From positions 372,001 to 436,000 of the forward strand of contig NZ_CP062231.1 in assembly GCF_024707525.1 (NCBI RefSeq): a stretch of 64,000 nt of DNA, given 5' to 3'. The notes below the pieces were generated by a model that searched no databases, had not been told where the DNA came from, and worked only from the letters and a program-made list of their open reading frames with translations. The position numbers and the translations under genes were made by a program. Positions 1 through 8,704 of this stretch are shown piece by piece (position 1 is the first letter of the stretch; each line of letters opens with the position of its first letter). This DNA comes from Rhizobium sp. TH2 (lineage in GTDB: Bacteria > Pseudomonadota > Alphaproteobacteria > Rhizobiales > Rhizobiaceae).

Positions 1-59
1 ATTTCAGGATTCCGCTGACCTCGTCATTTTCTCAAACCACCCATCGCAAGATCACCATC

Positions 60-1754
60 TCAAGCGGTCTTTTCATGCTTCCCATTCACGCGATAAGCCA
101 ATTGGGCGCGTGTCAGCCCGAGCAACCGCGCCGCCGCCGACAGATTTCCACCCGCCCGTTCGAGGGCCACACGATAGATCGACTGCTCAAAGTCGGGCAG
201 CGAGAAGGTCTGCGATTCCATAAGGTTGTCGAGCAGCGGCGACAATGCAGCGCTCTCTTGGCCGCCGATAGCCGGCGGGTCGGCGAGCCGCGAAAGCTGC
301 GCCGCGATCTCCTTCCCGGTGATGCGGTTCTTGCCCGCATGGCCCGCAAGTACAGTGGTCAACACGCCACGCATCTGGTGCAGGTTGCCCGGCCACGCAA
401 ACTCCTCGATCCATTTCGTCGCGGAATTGTCCAAGGCAGGTGACTCCACACCCATCCGCCCGGCAATCATCGGCAGCAATTCAATCGCGATCTCGGCGCG
501 CTGGCCGGCACGTTCGGCGAAAGTCGGCACGCGTATTGTCAGTGCCGAAAGGGCCGAGCGGAGCTCAGTCGACAAGCCAGGAGAACCAGTCCGGCTCTCG
601 TCCCACAGGGCGATGATGCGGGGCCCGCCGCCAAGAATTCCATCCTCGATCGAACGCACGAGTTGCGGCTGGATTTCGGCTGGGATGTTCTCCACACCAT
701 CGATCAGGATCGTCTCTCCACCGGCTTTTCGTTTGGCCGACTTGCCGGGGCGGGCGATTTCCATGCAGAGTTCAAGATCGACCTGCGCGCCGAAGATCCG
801 CCGCATCTCCGTCGCGTGCACCGCGGATGCATTGTGGAGATAGCCTGCCGCCCGGCTCCGGCCCGTGCCTGAGGCGCCAGAGACGAGAACCGGGAGCGCC
901 ATCGGCGCCAGCAAGTCGAGCTGGGTCCGGACCGGAGCGAGCAGCACCCGGTCAAGTCCCCCAAGCGATTGTTCGCCTGAGGCTACGCCGGCCTTGCGGA
1001 TAGGACCGGATGACGCCGGCTCCGGCGTGGCTATGATCCGCTCGCGAAACAGCGCGACTTCGGGATCCGATGCGCCCCATCCATCGGCATGCTTGCCGAG
1101 GACGCGGCAATTGCTGTGACCCTGTCCCGCGCATTCGACCTCCTTGTAGACGATCAGCGTGTCGAAGAATTCGCTGGCATAGCCCGAGGCGTAACCAAGC
1201 TGTGTCCAGCACACGGGATCGGGGGAGGGCCTGTTGCTGCTGCGGAACTCCGCGGCCTCGGCGCTGTCGTGCCAGAGGAACTCAGCCGTAAGTTTCTGCT
1301 TACGGAAATCATAAGTGTTGAACACCGTTTCCACCCGCACCACGCCGCTGAATGTGTGCAGCCTGGTGCCGGCGGTAAAGGCGTCTCGGGCGTCGAGATT
1401 GGGCCAGCTGGCGCGGACGAAACGCGCGTCGGATTGCCCCGACAGGAAGCCCAGCCGCATCAGGAAAATGCGCGTCTCATGTGTACCGAGCATGCGTGTG
1501 AGTTCTCGCCGGAGCAGGCTGCTGACGGCCGTTCGCTGCATGACGATGCGATCGCCGTTGAGGCTGATCATCCCATTGCTGGGATTGAAAACGATGCTGG
1601 ACAGCAATTCCCGGACCGTCGGACTGCCGCCGCGATCCAGCACTTTCGACGTCTCGATCGGAGCCCTCAAGACATGCCCTCCCCAGGTCACGGAAGCTTG
1701 GATTCGCAGCTTGCGATTTTTCATCAAATGGTCAAGCGGATTTGATGATTTCAT
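60..1754 (-). CDS. XylR/DmpR-type regulator with degenerate sigma-54 AAA+ domain
   Basis: A transcriptional regulator of about 564 residues. An N-terminal XylR_N-like ligand region (about 60-160) is followed by a V4R-like segment whose C-A-G-Q-G-H-S-N-C cysteines sit near 209-217. The AAA+ domain covers about 260-490 and a Fis-type helix-turn-helix lies near 530-558. In this family the N-terminal domain senses aromatic effectors and the AAA+ domain remodels sigma-54 polymerase. Here the AAA+ domain is altered: Walker A is GASGTGRS (about 293-300), Walker B reads ILIDGVE instead of a DE pair, and about 20 residues that normally carry the sigma-54-contacting GAFTGA loop are missing. It probably acts without sigma-54, for example as a sigma-70 activator or a repressor. 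It is divergent from the operon at 2019-11384, its likely target. The ATG at 1754 is preferred over an in-frame TTG just upstream; no clear ribosome site is visible. Confidence 0.85.
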   Translation of the reverse strand: MKSSNPLDHLMKNRKLRIQASVTWGGHVLRAPIETSKVLDRGGSPTVRELLSSIVFNPSNGMISLNGDRIVMQRTAVSSLLRRELTRMLGTHETRIFLMRLGFLSGQSDARFVRASWPNLDARDAFTAGTRLHTFSGVVRVETVFNTYDFRKQKLTAEFLWHDSAEAAEFRSSNRPSPDPVCWTQLGYASGYASEFFDTLIVYKEVECAGQGHSNCRVLGKHADGWGASDPEVALFRERIIATPEPASSGPIRKAGVASGEQSLGGLDRVLLAPVRTQLDLLAPMALPVLVSGASGTGRSRAAGYLHNASAVHATEMRRIFGAQVDLELCMEIARPGKSAKRKAGGETILIDGVENIPAEIQPQLVRSIEDGILGGGPRIIALWDESRTGSPGLSTELRSALSALTIRVPTFAERAGQRAEIAIELLPMIAGRMGVESPALDNSATKWIEEFAWPGNLHQMRGVLTTVLAGHAGKNRITGKEIAAQLSRLADPPAIGGQESAALSPLLDNLMESQTFSLPDFEQSIYRVALERAGGNLSAAARLLGLTRAQLAYRVNGKHEKTA

Positions 1755-1757
1755 CAA
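1742..1757. promoter_or_regulatory. Palindrome over the start codon of the XylR-like gene
   Basis: TTGATGATTTCATCAA has 7-bp perfect arms around two bases. It overlaps the ATG of the regulator, inside the AT-rich 264-bp divergent region (1755-2018). It may be an operator for autoregulation. A TTGACA hexamer at 1871-1876 points toward the forward operon, without a good -10 box. I see no canonical -24/-12 sigma-54 promoter here. Confidence 0.35.
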
Positions 1758-2018
1758 TCACGTCGGTGGTATTCAACCTTCGCAGTGCAACAAAAATTGA
1801 AAATAAATCTTCTAATATCAATTGCTTATGATTTATGTCGTATGAAGAGAAATTGATATCGTTCAATCATTTGACAGAGCTACCCTTTGGCAGTCCTTAT
1901 CATTCCAAGGAAATCAAAACCGCTGCCCGGGAGGGGCGGACGAGCGTCGGGAGAGGACAAGTCGATTGGGTGCGAGGTCGCCCGATCGGGTCTGTCGGGC
2001 TGCGGCATGGGAGCTGGA

Positions 2019-2837
2019 ATGACGACTTTACAGGATATGTTCGACGTTCGTGGCAAATCGGTTATCGTGACGGGCGGGGCCAGCGGGATCGGCCGCGCCT
2101 ATGCCGAGGTCATGGCCGACAACGGCGCAAATGTATGCATTTTCGATCTGGATGCGGATCGTCTCTCCAGCGTTGTGGCAGACATGAAGGACGCCGGCGC
2201 CGATGTCTGGGGGCAGGTGATCGATGTCAGCGACCGCGCCGCGATGGCTGCGGCATTCGACGCCGTGGCGAGCAGAAATGGCCGCATCGACGTGGTCTTC
2301 GCCAATGCCGGTATCGATGCCGGTCCCGGCTTTCTATCGACCGAGGGCGGCCGCATTCCCGAAGGCGCAATCGACGTGCTGGACGATCATCACTGGGACA
2401 GGGTGATCGAGGTCAACCTCACTTCCGTCTACACCACCGTCAAGCACGCCGCGCGGCATATGAAGAAGACCGGCGGCGGCAGGATCATCGTCACGTCGTC
2501 GATCGCGGCGCAGATCAACGAGGCGATCGTCGGCACGCCCTATATGCCGGCCAAGGCAGGCGTCGACCATTTCGTCCGCCAGATGGCGATGGAGCTCGGT
2601 GCTCACGGCATCCTGATCAACTGCATTTCGCCCGGTCCCTTCATGACCAATATCGCCGGCGGCCGGCTGAAGATCGCCGCCGACCGCAAGGCGTTCGAGG
2701 CGCAATCGTTGATCGGCCGGATCGGCGATACCGAGGATATCAAGGGTCTGGCGCTCTACCTGGCGTCTCCGTGCTCGTCTTACGTGACCGGAAGCCAGAT
2801 CGTCATCGATGGCGGCGCAATGCACCGCATCAAGTGA
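2019..2837 (+). CDS. Short-chain dehydrogenase/reductase (SDR)
   Basis: A classical NAD(P)-dependent SDR of 272 residues, expected to interconvert an alcohol and a ketone. The cofactor motif TGGASGIG is at about 18-25, NAG at 96-98, the catalytic serine near 160 and Y-x-x-x-K at 175/179 (YMPAK). The C-terminal IDGGAM segment is typical of the family. An upstream in-frame extension exists, but the ATG at 2019 has a GGGAG ribosome site 5 nt before it and gives the usual N-terminus just ahead of the Rossmann fold. It is the first gene of the operon that continues into the Liv-type importer, so it probably acts on the imported compound or an intermediate. The exact substrate cannot be read from sequence. 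Confidence 0.9.
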   Translation: MTTLQDMFDVRGKSVIVTGGASGIGRAYAEVMADNGANVCIFDLDADRLSSVVADMKDAGADVWGQVIDVSDRAAMAAAFDAVASRNGRIDVVFANAGIDAGPGFLSTEGGRIPEGAIDVLDDHHWDRVIEVNLTSVYTTVKHAARHMKKTGGGRIIVTSSIAAQINEAIVGTPYMPAKAGVDHFVRQMAMELGAHGILINCISPGPFMTNIAGGRLKIAADRKAFEAQSLIGRIGDTEDIKGLALYLASPCSSYVTGSQIVIDGGAMHRIK

Positions 2838-2916
2838 ATAACGCGGACTGCCGGTTGCGTGGAGGACGCAGGTGGCGATCGCGAAGATCAACAGAGAAAA
2901 CCAACGGGAGGAGACC

Positions 2917-4218
2917 ATGGTGGAACTGATAAGCAAAATAGCGAGGCCGTCGCGTCGAACGGTCCTCAAGGGAATTGGCGCAGGCCTCGCGGCATCGGCG
3001 CTTGGAGCGCCGATGATTGCGCGCGCGCAATCCAAAGGCACGATCAAGCTCGGCTTCGTCACGCCGGCGACCGGCCCGCTCGCGCTGTTCGGCGAGACCG
3101 ACGGCTGGGCGGCGGACAAGATCAAGGCCCTTCTGAAGGACGGCCTCGAAACAACATCAGGCAAATATGACGTCGAAATCCTGATCCGCGACAGCCAGTC
3201 GGATCCCAACCGCGCTGCGGAAGTGGCCGGCGACCTGATCCTGAACGATGGCGTGCATCTTCTTCTGCCGGCATCGACCACCGATACGGTCAGCCCCTCG
3301 GCGGACCAGGCGGAACTCAATGAATGCCCCTGCCTGTCGACTGGCGCGCCTTGGCAGGCGATCATCATGCCACGCGGCGGCGCCGACAAGCCGTTCAACT
3401 GGACTTACCACTTCTTCTGGGGTCTCGACGAGGCACTCAACACCTTTGTCGGCCTGTGGAACACGCTCGACACCAACCGCAAGGTCGGCATGCTGTTTCC
3501 GCAGAACGCCGATGGCGAGACCTGGGGCAACAACGATTATGGCCTGCCCGTGCCGACCAAAAAGGCCGGCTTCGAGATCACCATGCCGGGCTATTTCCAG
3601 CCGCGCACCAACGACTATTCGGCGCAGATCGCGGCCTTCAAGCAGGCGGGCTGCGAGATCGTGGGCGGCATCACCTATCCCGACGACCTCAAGACCTTCG
3701 TCAACCAGTGCGCCCAGCAGGGCTACAAGCCCAAGGCCGTCACGGTGGCGGCAGCGCTGCTCTTCCCGGGCGGCGTGCAGGCGCTTGGGCCGCTCGGCGA
3801 CGGCATGTCGTCCGAGGTGTGGTGGACACCTGCCTTCCCCTTCAAGTCGACGCTGACCGGCCAGGTGAGCCGCGACATCGCCGACCAGTGGGAGAGCGAG
3901 ACCAAGAAGCAGTGGACGCAGCCGCTCGGCTACAGCCACGCCATCTGGGAAGTGGCGCTCGACATTCTCAAGCGCTCGTCCAACCCGCTCGACCGCACCG
4001 CCAACCGTGATGCCATGGTGGCGACCAAGCTCGACACGCTGATCGGCAAGGTCGACTTCTCCAGCGGGCCGCACAAGAACGTCTCCACGACGCCGATCTT
4101 CGGTGGCCAGTGGCGGAAGGGTGAGAAGTGGCCCTACGACCTGAAGATCGTCGACAACACCGTCAACAAGCTGTTCGAGCCTGAGCAGAAGATGGTGACG
4201 ATCCCTTGGGCCGTCTGA
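2917..4218 (+). CDS. ABC transporter substrate-binding protein, branched-chain amino acid type
   Basis: A periplasmic binding protein of the Peripla_BP_6/LivJ family, 433 residues. The N-terminus has a Tat-like signal: SRRTVLK at about 12-18, a hydrophobic stretch, then a probable cut after ARA near 36. The mature part begins IKLGFVTPATGPLALFG, typical of the fold. GGGAGGAG precedes the ATG at 2917. It should deliver ligand to the permeases and ATPases at 4332-7671. In aromatic-degradation clusters this family often binds aromatic acids rather than amino acids, and the neighbouring enzymes favour that. A stem-loop follows the stop. Confidence 0.9.
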   Translation: MVELISKIARPSRRTVLKGIGAGLAASALGAPMIARAQSKGTIKLGFVTPATGPLALFGETDGWAADKIKALLKDGLETTSGKYDVEILIRDSQSDPNRAAEVAGDLILNDGVHLLLPASTTDTVSPSADQAELNECPCLSTGAPWQAIIMPRGGADKPFNWTYHFFWGLDEALNTFVGLWNTLDTNRKVGMLFPQNADGETWGNNDYGLPVPTKKAGFEITMPGYFQPRTNDYSAQIAAFKQAGCEIVGGITYPDDLKTFVNQCAQQGYKPKAVTVAAALLFPGGVQALGPLGDGMSSEVWWTPAFPFKSTLTGQVSRDIADQWESETKKQWTQPLGYSHAIWEVALDILKRSSNPLDRTANRDAMVATKLDTLIGKVDFSSGPHKNVSTTPIFGGQWRKGEKWPYDLKIVDNTVNKLFEPEQKMVTIPWAV

Positions 4219-4241
4219 CCAGCATCGGTACGCAATAACCA

Positions 4242-4270
4242 GGCCCGCCGCCTTCACCGGGCGGCAGGCC
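4242..4270 (+). terminator. Stem-loop after the Liv-type SBP gene
   Basis: An 11-bp GC-rich stem with one mismatch (arms 4242-4252 and 4260-4270) and a 7-nt loop, with no U-tract. It lies 24 nt after the SBP stop and before the ATPase gene, so it is more likely an mRNA-stabilising or attenuating hairpin than a full terminator. Confidence 0.5.
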
Positions 4271-4331
4271 AAGCAAGGCGGCGATGCATTGCCGCATGAC
4301 TTGCATGCGAGAATTTTCGGGATGGAGGCGC

Positions 4332-5060
4332 ATGATAGACGGCGTATTGCTTGAGGCGCGGGGACTGGGCAAGTCCTTCGGGGCGTTGCGTGTCCTGCAC
4401 GATATCACCTTCGATGTTCGGGGCGGCGAAGTGCTGGGCATTCTCGGTCCGAACGGGGCCGGGAAAACCACGCTCTTCAACCTGGTGAGCGGTGATATCC
4501 GTGTCGACAGCGGCGAACTGGTCTTTGCCGGCGACAGGCTTGTGGGACAACCGCCCTACAGGCGCTGTCAGATGGGCATCGGCCGGACCTACCAGATCCC
4601 GCGTCCCTATGTCGGCATGTCCACGTTCGAGAACCTGCTCGTCGCGGCGTCCTTCGGCGGCGGCCGATCGGAAGCGGCCAGCTATGCCAGATGCGCCGAG
4701 ATCCTCCGCCATTGCGAACTCGCCGACAAGGCCAACCGCCCGGCAGGTTCGTTGACGCTTCTCGACCGCAAGCGGCTTGAACTGGCGCGCGCGCTCGCCT
4801 CGGGGCCGAAGCTTCTGCTGCTCGACGAGATCGCCGGCGGCCTGACCGACGACGAAGGCAAGGCGCTCGTGGCACTCATCCGCCGCATACGCGACAGCGG
4901 CGTCACCATCGTCTGGATCGAGCACGTCCTGCACGCGCTGCTCGCCGTCGCCGACCGCATCCTGGTGCTGAACTTCGGCGAAAAGATCGCCGAGGGCGCG
5001 CCGGACGAGGTCATCAACAACCCCGAAGTCAGGCGCGTCTATATGGGGATCGAGACATGA
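4332..5060 (+). CDS. ABC transporter ATPase, LivG type
   Basis: One of the two ATPases of the branched-chain amino acid type importer, 242 residues. Walker A GPNGAGKT is at about 39-46 and Walker B is LLLLDEIAGGL. The usual LSGGQ signature is replaced by a LTLLDRKRLELARAL segment, a variation known among LivG-like proteins. The start at 4332 has GGAGG upstream. The stop overlaps the next ATG (ATGA), so it is translationally coupled to the LivF-type gene. It acts on the cytoplasmic face with the permeases at 5772 and 6634. Confidence 0.9.
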   Translation: MIDGVLLEARGLGKSFGALRVLHDITFDVRGGEVLGILGPNGAGKTTLFNLVSGDIRVDSGELVFAGDRLVGQPPYRRCQMGIGRTYQIPRPYVGMSTFENLLVAASFGGGRSEAASYARCAEILRHCELADKANRPAGSLTLLDRKRLELARALASGPKLLLLDEIAGGLTDDEGKALVALIRRIRDSGVTIVWIEHVLHALLAVADRILVLNFGEKIAEGAPDEVINNPEVRRVYMGIET

Positions 5061-5785
5061 GTGCGGCCCTGCTATCCACTCACGGGCTGGTCGCCCGCTA
5101 CGGCGATTTTCAGGCGCTTTACGGCGTCGATTTCGAAATCGGCGCGGGCGAGGTCGTGGCATTGATCGGCGCCAACGGCGCCGGCAAGTCGACGCTCTTG
5201 AAATCAATCATGGGGCTGCTGCGCGTGGCGCCCGACATGGTGCGCCTCGATGGCCGCCAGGTCGGCGGCAGCCAGCCGCATCGCATGGTCGCCGATGGCG
5301 TGGCGATCGTGCCCGAGGGACGGCGCCTGTTTTCGGGCATGTCGGTCGCCGACAATCTGCGCGTGGCGATGGACCACGCCGCCCCGCTGCATGGCGAGGG
5401 CTGGACGCTCGACCGTGTCTACAAGCTCTTTCCGATCCTGCATGAGAAGCAGGCTGTTCCCGTGCAATCGCTGTCGGGTGGCCAGCAGCAGATGGTCGCC
5501 ATCGGCCGGGCATTGCTCAACCAGCCACGCGTGCTTCTGTGCGACGAGATCAGCCTCGGCTTGGCACCCAAGGTCGTGCGCGAAATCTACCAGTCCATTC
5601 CCTCGATCGCCAACAGCGGCACCGCCGTCGTCGTGGTCGAACAGGATGTCGGCCTCGCCCGCTCGGCCTCCGACCGGCTCTACTGCATGCTCGAAGGTCG
5701 CGTCACTCTCACCGGTTGGTCCGCGGATATCTCTCGCGAGGCCATCGGCGAAGCCTATTTCGGAGCGTCTCATGCATTGGGTTGA
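5057..5785 (+). CDS. ABC transporter ATPase, LivF type
   Basis: The second ATPase of the importer, 242 residues. Walker A GANGAGKS is at about 38-45, the intact signature LSGGQQQM near 135-142, and Walker B is VLLCDEISLGL. It should form a heterodimer with the LivG-type protein. Its start overlaps the previous stop by 4 nt and its 3-prime end overlaps the next permease gene by 14 nt, so all transporter genes are tightly coupled. Confidence 0.9.
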   Translation: MSAALLSTHGLVARYGDFQALYGVDFEIGAGEVVALIGANGAGKSTLLKSIMGLLRVAPDMVRLDGRQVGGSQPHRMVADGVAIVPEGRRLFSGMSVADNLRVAMDHAAPLHGEGWTLDRVYKLFPILHEKQAVPVQSLSGGQQQMVAIGRALLNQPRVLLCDEISLGLAPKVVREIYQSIPSIANSGTAVVVVEQDVGLARSASDRLYCMLEGRVTLTGWSADISREAIGEAYFGASHALG

Positions 5786-6629
5786 CGGGCTCGTTCAAGG
5801 TATCCTGCTGGGCGGCCTCTATGCCCAGTACGCGCTCGGTATGGCGCTGATGTTCGGCGTCATGCGCATCGTCAATATCACCCATGGCGACCTGATGATT
5901 CTGCTCGCGCTGATCGGCATCAGCCTCGCCTCGGCCTTCTCGCTGGGACCCTGGTCGGTGCTTGTCATACTCGTGGCGCTGGGTGCCGTCTTCGGCCTGC
6001 TGCTGCAACGCCTGATCCTCAACCGGGTGGTCGGCGAAGATCCCCTGCCGTCGCTGATCGCCACCTTCGGCCTGTCGGTGGCGCTCCAGAACGCGATGCA
6101 GCAGATCTGGTCGGCGGATACCCGCTCGCTTCCGAGCGCTGGTCTCGCGCAGGCATCGGTGCAGCTCGGGCCGATCTTCGTAGGCGTGCTGCCGGTCATC
6201 GTGCTCTGCACGGCGACCGTCCTGACCGCCGGACTCCACGCCGGCCTGCGCTATACGAAGTTCGGCCGGGCGCTGCGCGCAGCCTCCGCCGATGTCGAAG
6301 CCGCTGCGATGACCGGCGTCAATCCGAAGCGGATTTATGCCGGCGCCACGGCGCTGGCCGTGGCGATCCTGGGTTTTGCGGCGGTCTTCCAGTCGCTGCG
6401 GTCAACGGTTGCCCCCGCCGACGGCGCCTACCAGCTGATCTACGCTTTTGAGGCCGTGATCATTGGCGGCATGGGCTCGATCTGGGGCGCCTTCATCGGC
6501 GCCATGGTGCTTGGCATCAGCCAGTCGATCGGCTTCCGCATCGATCCGGGCTTCGGCATCCTCGCCGGCCATCTCGTCTTCCTGATCATTCTCGCCCTGC
6601 GGCCGCAGGGCATACTTGGAAAGGGTTGA
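5772..6629 (+). CDS. ABC transporter permease, LivH type
   Basis: An inner-membrane permease of 285 residues with about eight hydrophobic segments. The N-terminal region GLVQGILLGGLYAQYALGM and the motif ITHGDLM are typical of the LivH family. The C-terminal half has the expected GGMGSIWGAFIGA segment. A much longer open frame extends upstream inside the ATPase gene, but the ATG at 5772 with GGAG just upstream gives the standard N-terminus. It pairs with the LivM-type permease that follows. Confidence 0.9.
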   Translation: MHWVDGLVQGILLGGLYAQYALGMALMFGVMRIVNITHGDLMILLALIGISLASAFSLGPWSVLVILVALGAVFGLLLQRLILNRVVGEDPLPSLIATFGLSVALQNAMQQIWSADTRSLPSAGLAQASVQLGPIFVGVLPVIVLCTATVLTAGLHAGLRYTKFGRALRAASADVEAAAMTGVNPKRIYAGATALAVAILGFAAVFQSLRSTVAPADGAYQLIYAFEAVIIGGMGSIWGAFIGAMVLGISQSIGFRIDPGFGILAGHLVFLIILALRPQGILGKG

Positions 6630-6633
6630 GCCC

Positions 6634-7671
6634 ATGGCAGCCATATTTGCGCCCGCTCATGCCGAGGCCGCTCAACCTGCTTCCGTCCGCGTGCAGCGCC
6701 AGACCGCATCCGGTGTCGCGGCGCTGATCATCGGCATCGGTGTTTTGCTCACCATTGCTTCCATGTCGCTCTGGGCGAGCCAGGGCCTGATCCGCGACGT
6801 CGTGGAGCTCTGCTGCTATATCGCCGTGGCGCAGATGTGGAACCTTCTCGCCGGCTACGGCGGCATGGTCTCGGTCGGCCAGCAGGCCTTTGTCGGCGTG
6901 GCCGCCTACATGCTGTTCGTCATGGCACAGCTCTGGGGCATCAATCCGTTCGTCTCGGTGCTGTTGGCCATGATCGCGCCGGCGATCCTCGCGATCCCCA
7001 CCTATGGCCTGCTGCATCGGCTCGATGGACCCTATTTCGCCATCGGAACCTGGGTGATCGCCGAAGTCATGCGGCTCGCCACCTCCGTCTTCGGCTATGT
7101 CAATGCCGGCGCCGGCATGAGCCTGCGCGTGATGACCAGCTATAGCGCCGATCAACGCGCACTCGGCGTCTCGCTGCTCTGCGCATTGATGCTGCTTCTC
7201 ACTGTCGGTGGCAGCTATGCGCTTCTGCGCTCGCGCTATGGACTGGCGCTGATCGCCATGCGCGACAATCCGATCGCCGCGGCCAGCCAGGGCGTCAATG
7301 TCGGCTGCGTGCGCTTCCTGCTCTGGGTGGCCGCGGCCATGGGCACCGGGCTTGCCGGCGCCATCTATTTCATGGCCCAGCTTCGCATCACGCCGCCATC
7401 CGCTTATGACCCCAATTGGGCCAATATCGCGATCTTCATCGTCATGGTCGGCGGGCTGGGATCGCTCGAAGGGGTGCTGATCGGCGCGCTCATCTATTTC
7501 TTCGCCGACAGGTGGTTCGGCGAATATGGCGCGACCTATCTCGTCGTGTTGGGCTTGCTCACCCTGTTCATGGCGCTGTTCGCCCGCGGCGGCATCTGGG
7601 GGCTGATCTGCAAGGTGGTGGATGCACCCTGGTTCCCCACGCGGCGCGTACTCCTGGAGGACAAGCCATGA
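6634..7671 (+). CDS. ABC transporter permease, LivM type
   Basis: The second permease of the importer, 345 residues. It is hydrophobic, with family motifs LLAGYGGMVSVGQQAFVGVAAY near the N-terminal third and MVGGLGSLEGVLIGALIY near the C-terminus. The ATG at 6634 has GGAAAGG upstream; an in-frame TTG at 6616 is less likely. The gene overlaps the dehydrogenase start by 4 nt. With the LivH-type protein it forms the membrane channel of the complex. Confidence 0.9.
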   Translation: MAAIFAPAHAEAAQPASVRVQRQTASGVAALIIGIGVLLTIASMSLWASQGLIRDVVELCCYIAVAQMWNLLAGYGGMVSVGQQAFVGVAAYMLFVMAQLWGINPFVSVLLAMIAPAILAIPTYGLLHRLDGPYFAIGTWVIAEVMRLATSVFGYVNAGAGMSLRVMTSYSADQRALGVSLLCALMLLLTVGGSYALLRSRYGLALIAMRDNPIAAASQGVNVGCVRFLLWVAAAMGTGLAGAIYFMAQLRITPPSAYDPNWANIAIFIVMVGGLGSLEGVLIGALIYFFADRWFGEYGATYLVVLGLLTLFMALFARGGIWGLICKVVDAPWFPTRRVLLEDKP

Positions 7672-8672
7672 GAGCAGCCCTATTCGACGGCGTCGGCCAG
7701 CCCCTGCGGATCGATGAAATCGCCGTGCCAGAGCCGGCCCATGACGAGGTCCTGCTCAAGATCGCCGCCTGCGGCATCTGCGGTTCCGACCTGCACATGA
7801 CCGAGGACCCGGTGACGTTCGGCCTCAAGCCCTATGATGTGCTCGGCCATGAATTCGCCGGCGAAGTGGTCCGCTGCGGCACCGCTGTCGCGGATCTGAA
7901 GCCGGGCGACCGGGTGGCGGTCGCGCCGATGCGCGGCTGCGGCCACTGCGACAGTTGCCAGCAGGGCGAACCCGCCTGGTGTGCCGAAATGCGGCTGATC
8001 GGCGGCGGTTACGCCGAATTTACGACCGTCGCGGCGCGTCAGTGCCGCGTGCTTCCCGAGGATTTGCCGACGGTCGAGGGTGCTCTGGCCGAGCCGCTTT
8101 CCGTGGCCCTGCACGTGGTCATGCGATCCGGCCTGAAGCCGGGCGACCGGGTGCTCATCCTCGGTGCCGGACCGATCGGCCTGCTGGTTGCCTTCTGGGC
8201 CCGCCGCCAAGGTGCGCGCGCGGTGATCGTCGCCGACCTCGGCCGGCATCAGGAGGCGCGGGCCGCCGCACTCGGCGCGACCGGCTTCGCGCTGTCGGGA
8301 CCGGGTCTCGCCGATGAGTTCCAGGACAAGGCGGGCGGTGCGCCGGATATCGTCTTCGAATGCGTCGGCAAGCGCGGCCTCATTGATTTCGCCTGTCGCC
8401 TGGTCCGCACCCACGGCACCGTTGTCGGCGTCGGCCTTTGTGTCGGCGGCGACGAGTGGAACCCGTTCGCGGCGCTGTCGAAGGAAATCAACGTGGTCTT
8501 CGCCGTGTTCTTCAACATGGCCGAATTCGAAACCGCGCTCGAGGCGCTCGGACCCGGCCGCTTCCGGCCGCAGGAACTCATCACCGAGCGGATCGGCTTT
8601 AACGCTGTTGCCGGCACCTTCGAGGCGCTTCGCCACAGGACGACACAATGCAAGGTGCTGATCACCGCCTAA
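7668..8672 (+). CDS. Zinc-dependent alcohol dehydrogenase (MDR family)
   Basis: A medium-chain dehydrogenase of 334 residues. Catalytic-zinc residues are visible as C38 in CGICGSD and the GHE motif at 60-62. Structural-zinc cysteines are C91, C94, C97 and C105. The Rossmann motif GAGPIG is near 161-166. The family oxidises polyols, butanediol, threonine or secondary alcohols with NAD(P). The start overlaps the permease stop (ATGA) and has CTGGAGG upstream. Its place after the importer suggests oxidation of an imported alcohol or of a product of the hydrolase or monooxygenase downstream; the substrate is unknown. Confidence 0.88.
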   Translation: MRAALFDGVGQPLRIDEIAVPEPAHDEVLLKIAACGICGSDLHMTEDPVTFGLKPYDVLGHEFAGEVVRCGTAVADLKPGDRVAVAPMRGCGHCDSCQQGEPAWCAEMRLIGGGYAEFTTVAARQCRVLPEDLPTVEGALAEPLSVALHVVMRSGLKPGDRVLILGAGPIGLLVAFWARRQGARAVIVADLGRHQEARAAALGATGFALSGPGLADEFQDKAGGAPDIVFECVGKRGLIDFACRLVRTHGTVVGVGLCVGGDEWNPFAALSKEINVVFAVFFNMAEFETALEALGPGRFRPQELITERIGFNAVAGTFEALRHRTTQCKVLITA

Positions 8673-8704
8673 CCAGGCGGATCGGCCAATTCCGGGAGGA
8701 ACGG

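Noticed and set aside
1758..2018. Possible -24/-12 sigma-54 promoter before the SDR gene
   Set aside because: TGGTAT...TTCGC and TGGCAG...TCATT do not have the right spacing or the GC element; the regulator also lacks GAFTGA.
3157..4272. Reverse frame of 371 codons opposite the Liv-type SBP
   Set aside because: Low-complexity Arg/Gly/Val-rich translation and no motifs; antisense artefact.
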